Source: Pyrodictiaceae archaeon
GTDB lineage: Archaea > Thermoproteota > Thermoprotei_A > Sulfolobales > Pyrodictiaceae
DNA: 5,211 nt
Reading direction: 5' to 3'
NCBI GenBank assembly: GCA_027046525.1
Contig: JALTYD010000052.1
Location: forward strand, 1-5,211
Part shown: one piece after another, positions 4,508-5,211 of the stretch
How the letters are laid out: the number at the start of each line of letters is the position of its first letter
How positions within the stretch are numbered: the stretch's first letter is position 1
Position numbers and translations under genes: made by a program
The notes under the pieces: generated by a model
The model's database searches: none
What the model saw: the letters and a program-made list of their open reading frames with translations, nothing else
Told to the model about the DNA's origin: nothing

Positions 4508-5211
4508 ATGGGTGACTACTCCTCGGTAGCTAGAGTATCTATCATAGGGACTAAATACTCTAGAGACTTAGCTGCTAAACTAGCAGAATACCTAGAAGTA
4601 GACTATCTAGAGCTAGAGCATAAAAAATTCCCCGACGGAGAAGTCTATGTGAGAATCCCAGTGGACAGCAAACTACCAAGTATAGATAGAGGAATTATAG
4701 TATCTACAGGGTATCCTAGCCCTAGTGAGAGACTACTAGAACTACTACTAGCTGTAGAAGCTCTGAGAGGTATAGGTGTACCACACATTATAGCTCTACT
4801 AAGCTATGCACCATATGCTAGACAGGATAGGAGATTTCTGAGAGGAGAACCTATAAGTATACGAGTATTCCTGGGCTATCTATCAGTTATAGGTGTTAAT
4901 TCACTAGCAGTAGTAGATATTCATAAGCCAAGTAGTCTTGTATGGTTTAGTGGTCCTAGTACAAACGTATATCCTGCACAGACATTTGCAGAGAAAGTAA
5001 GAAGTCTTATCGGAGATAGAGGAGATGTATATGTAGTAGCTCCTGATAGAGGAGCTCTGTGGAGAGCTAAGAGATTAGCTGAAGAACTAGGAGCTCCTTT
5101 CGACTACATGGAGAAGACTAGAGATAGAGTGAGTGGAGAAGTAGATGTAAAACCTCGTAGACTAGATGTTGGAGATGTAGATGTTGTACTAGTAGATGAT
5201 ATTATCAGTAC
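4508..5211 (+). CDS. prs: ribose-phosphate pyrophosphokinase (PRPP synthetase), 3' end cut by the window
   Basis: Transfers the pyrophosphoryl group of ATP to ribose 5-phosphate to make PRPP, the precursor of purines, pyrimidines, histidine and tryptophan; cytosolic. The first 234 residues are visible, out of an expected 285-300 for the archaeal type. Landmarks in order are FPDGEVYVRI (41-50), SYAPYARQDRR (99-109) of the ATP-binding region, GEPISI (113-118), DIHKP (137-141) with the conserved His139, APDRGA (178-183), the catalytic-loop KxR as Lys203 and Arg205, and the PRPP loop VLVDDIIS (227-234), which the window edge interrupts just before its usual Thr-Gly. The ATG start at 4508-4510 follows a TATA box at leaderless distance and has no ribosome site. 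It is divergent from the SDR gene over 217 bp, with no evident functional link. Confidence 0.95.
   Translation, partial: MGDYSSVARVSIIGTKYSRDLAAKLAEYLEVDYLELEHKKFPDGEVYVRIPVDSKLPSIDRGIIVSTGYPSPSERLLELLLAVEALRGIGVPHIIALLSYAPYARQDRRFLRGEPISIRVFLGYLSVIGVNSLAVVDIHKPSSLVWFSGPSTNVYPAQTFAEKVRSLIGDRGDVYVVAPDRGALWRAKRLAEELGAPFDYMEKTRDRVSGEVDVKPRRLDVGDVDVVLVDDIIS

Noticed and set aside
1..5211. tRNA or rRNA genes, CRISPR arrays, insertion sequences, replication origin
   Set aside because: Looked for on both strands; no cloverleaf, regularly spaced repeat, transposase or terminal repeat pair was seen.

Overview
The window looks like a piece of a hyperthermophilic archaeal chromosome, most likely a crenarchaeon (Thermoproteota, Desulfurococcales-like). 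The evidence is arginine coded almost only by AGA/AGG, isoleucine by ATA, leucine by CTA, archaeal TATA boxes at about -26, AGGTG-type ribosome sites, and an archaeal-type ribose-phosphate pyrophosphokinase. No genus can be named from the sequence. The tetranucleotide CTAG, rare in many prokaryotes, is strikingly common here, including between genes.

Layout, left to right. Positions 1-118 hold the last codons of an unrecognised plus-strand gene, tail to tail with the minus-strand block. The minus-strand block, in its own reading direction (right to left), contains: a short-chain dehydrogenase/reductase (SDR, 3499-4290); an uncharacterised radical SAM protein (2665-3444); a dehydrogenase resembling 2,4-diaminopentanoate dehydrogenase (1496-2479); and a PLP-dependent class III aminotransferase of the glutamate-1-semialdehyde aminomutase type (132-1481). 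The last two lie 14 nt apart, each behind an AGGTG site, and are almost certainly one transcription unit that starts from a TATA box near 2533. The radical SAM gene and the SDR appear to have their own promoters. On the plus strand, divergent from the SDR, ribose-phosphate pyrophosphokinase (prs) starts at 4508 and runs off the right edge. Its TATA box position predicts a leaderless mRNA.

The most unusual locus is the start of the SDR gene. The Rossmann N-terminus is intact and in frame from 4290 downward, but no ATG, GTG or TTG lies in frame between the upstream stop and that domain. A strong GGGAGGTG ribosome site sits 8 nt before a CTG codon, so translation probably begins at CTG. The same ribosome site is one arm of a perfect 10-bp inverted repeat, whose other arm lies 47 nt upstream in the predicted leader. 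The mRNA could therefore fold to hide its own ribosome site. A second TATA-like element overlaps that upstream arm and would give a shorter transcript without it. This is a candidate cis-acting translational switch.

Functionally, the aminotransferase and the diaminopentanoate-dehydrogenase-like protein probably act in sequence on an amino acid or diamine. No mutase, racemase or thiolase of the known ornithine pathway is visible nearby, so the substrate is open. The radical SAM protein and the SDR have no evident shared pathway with them.
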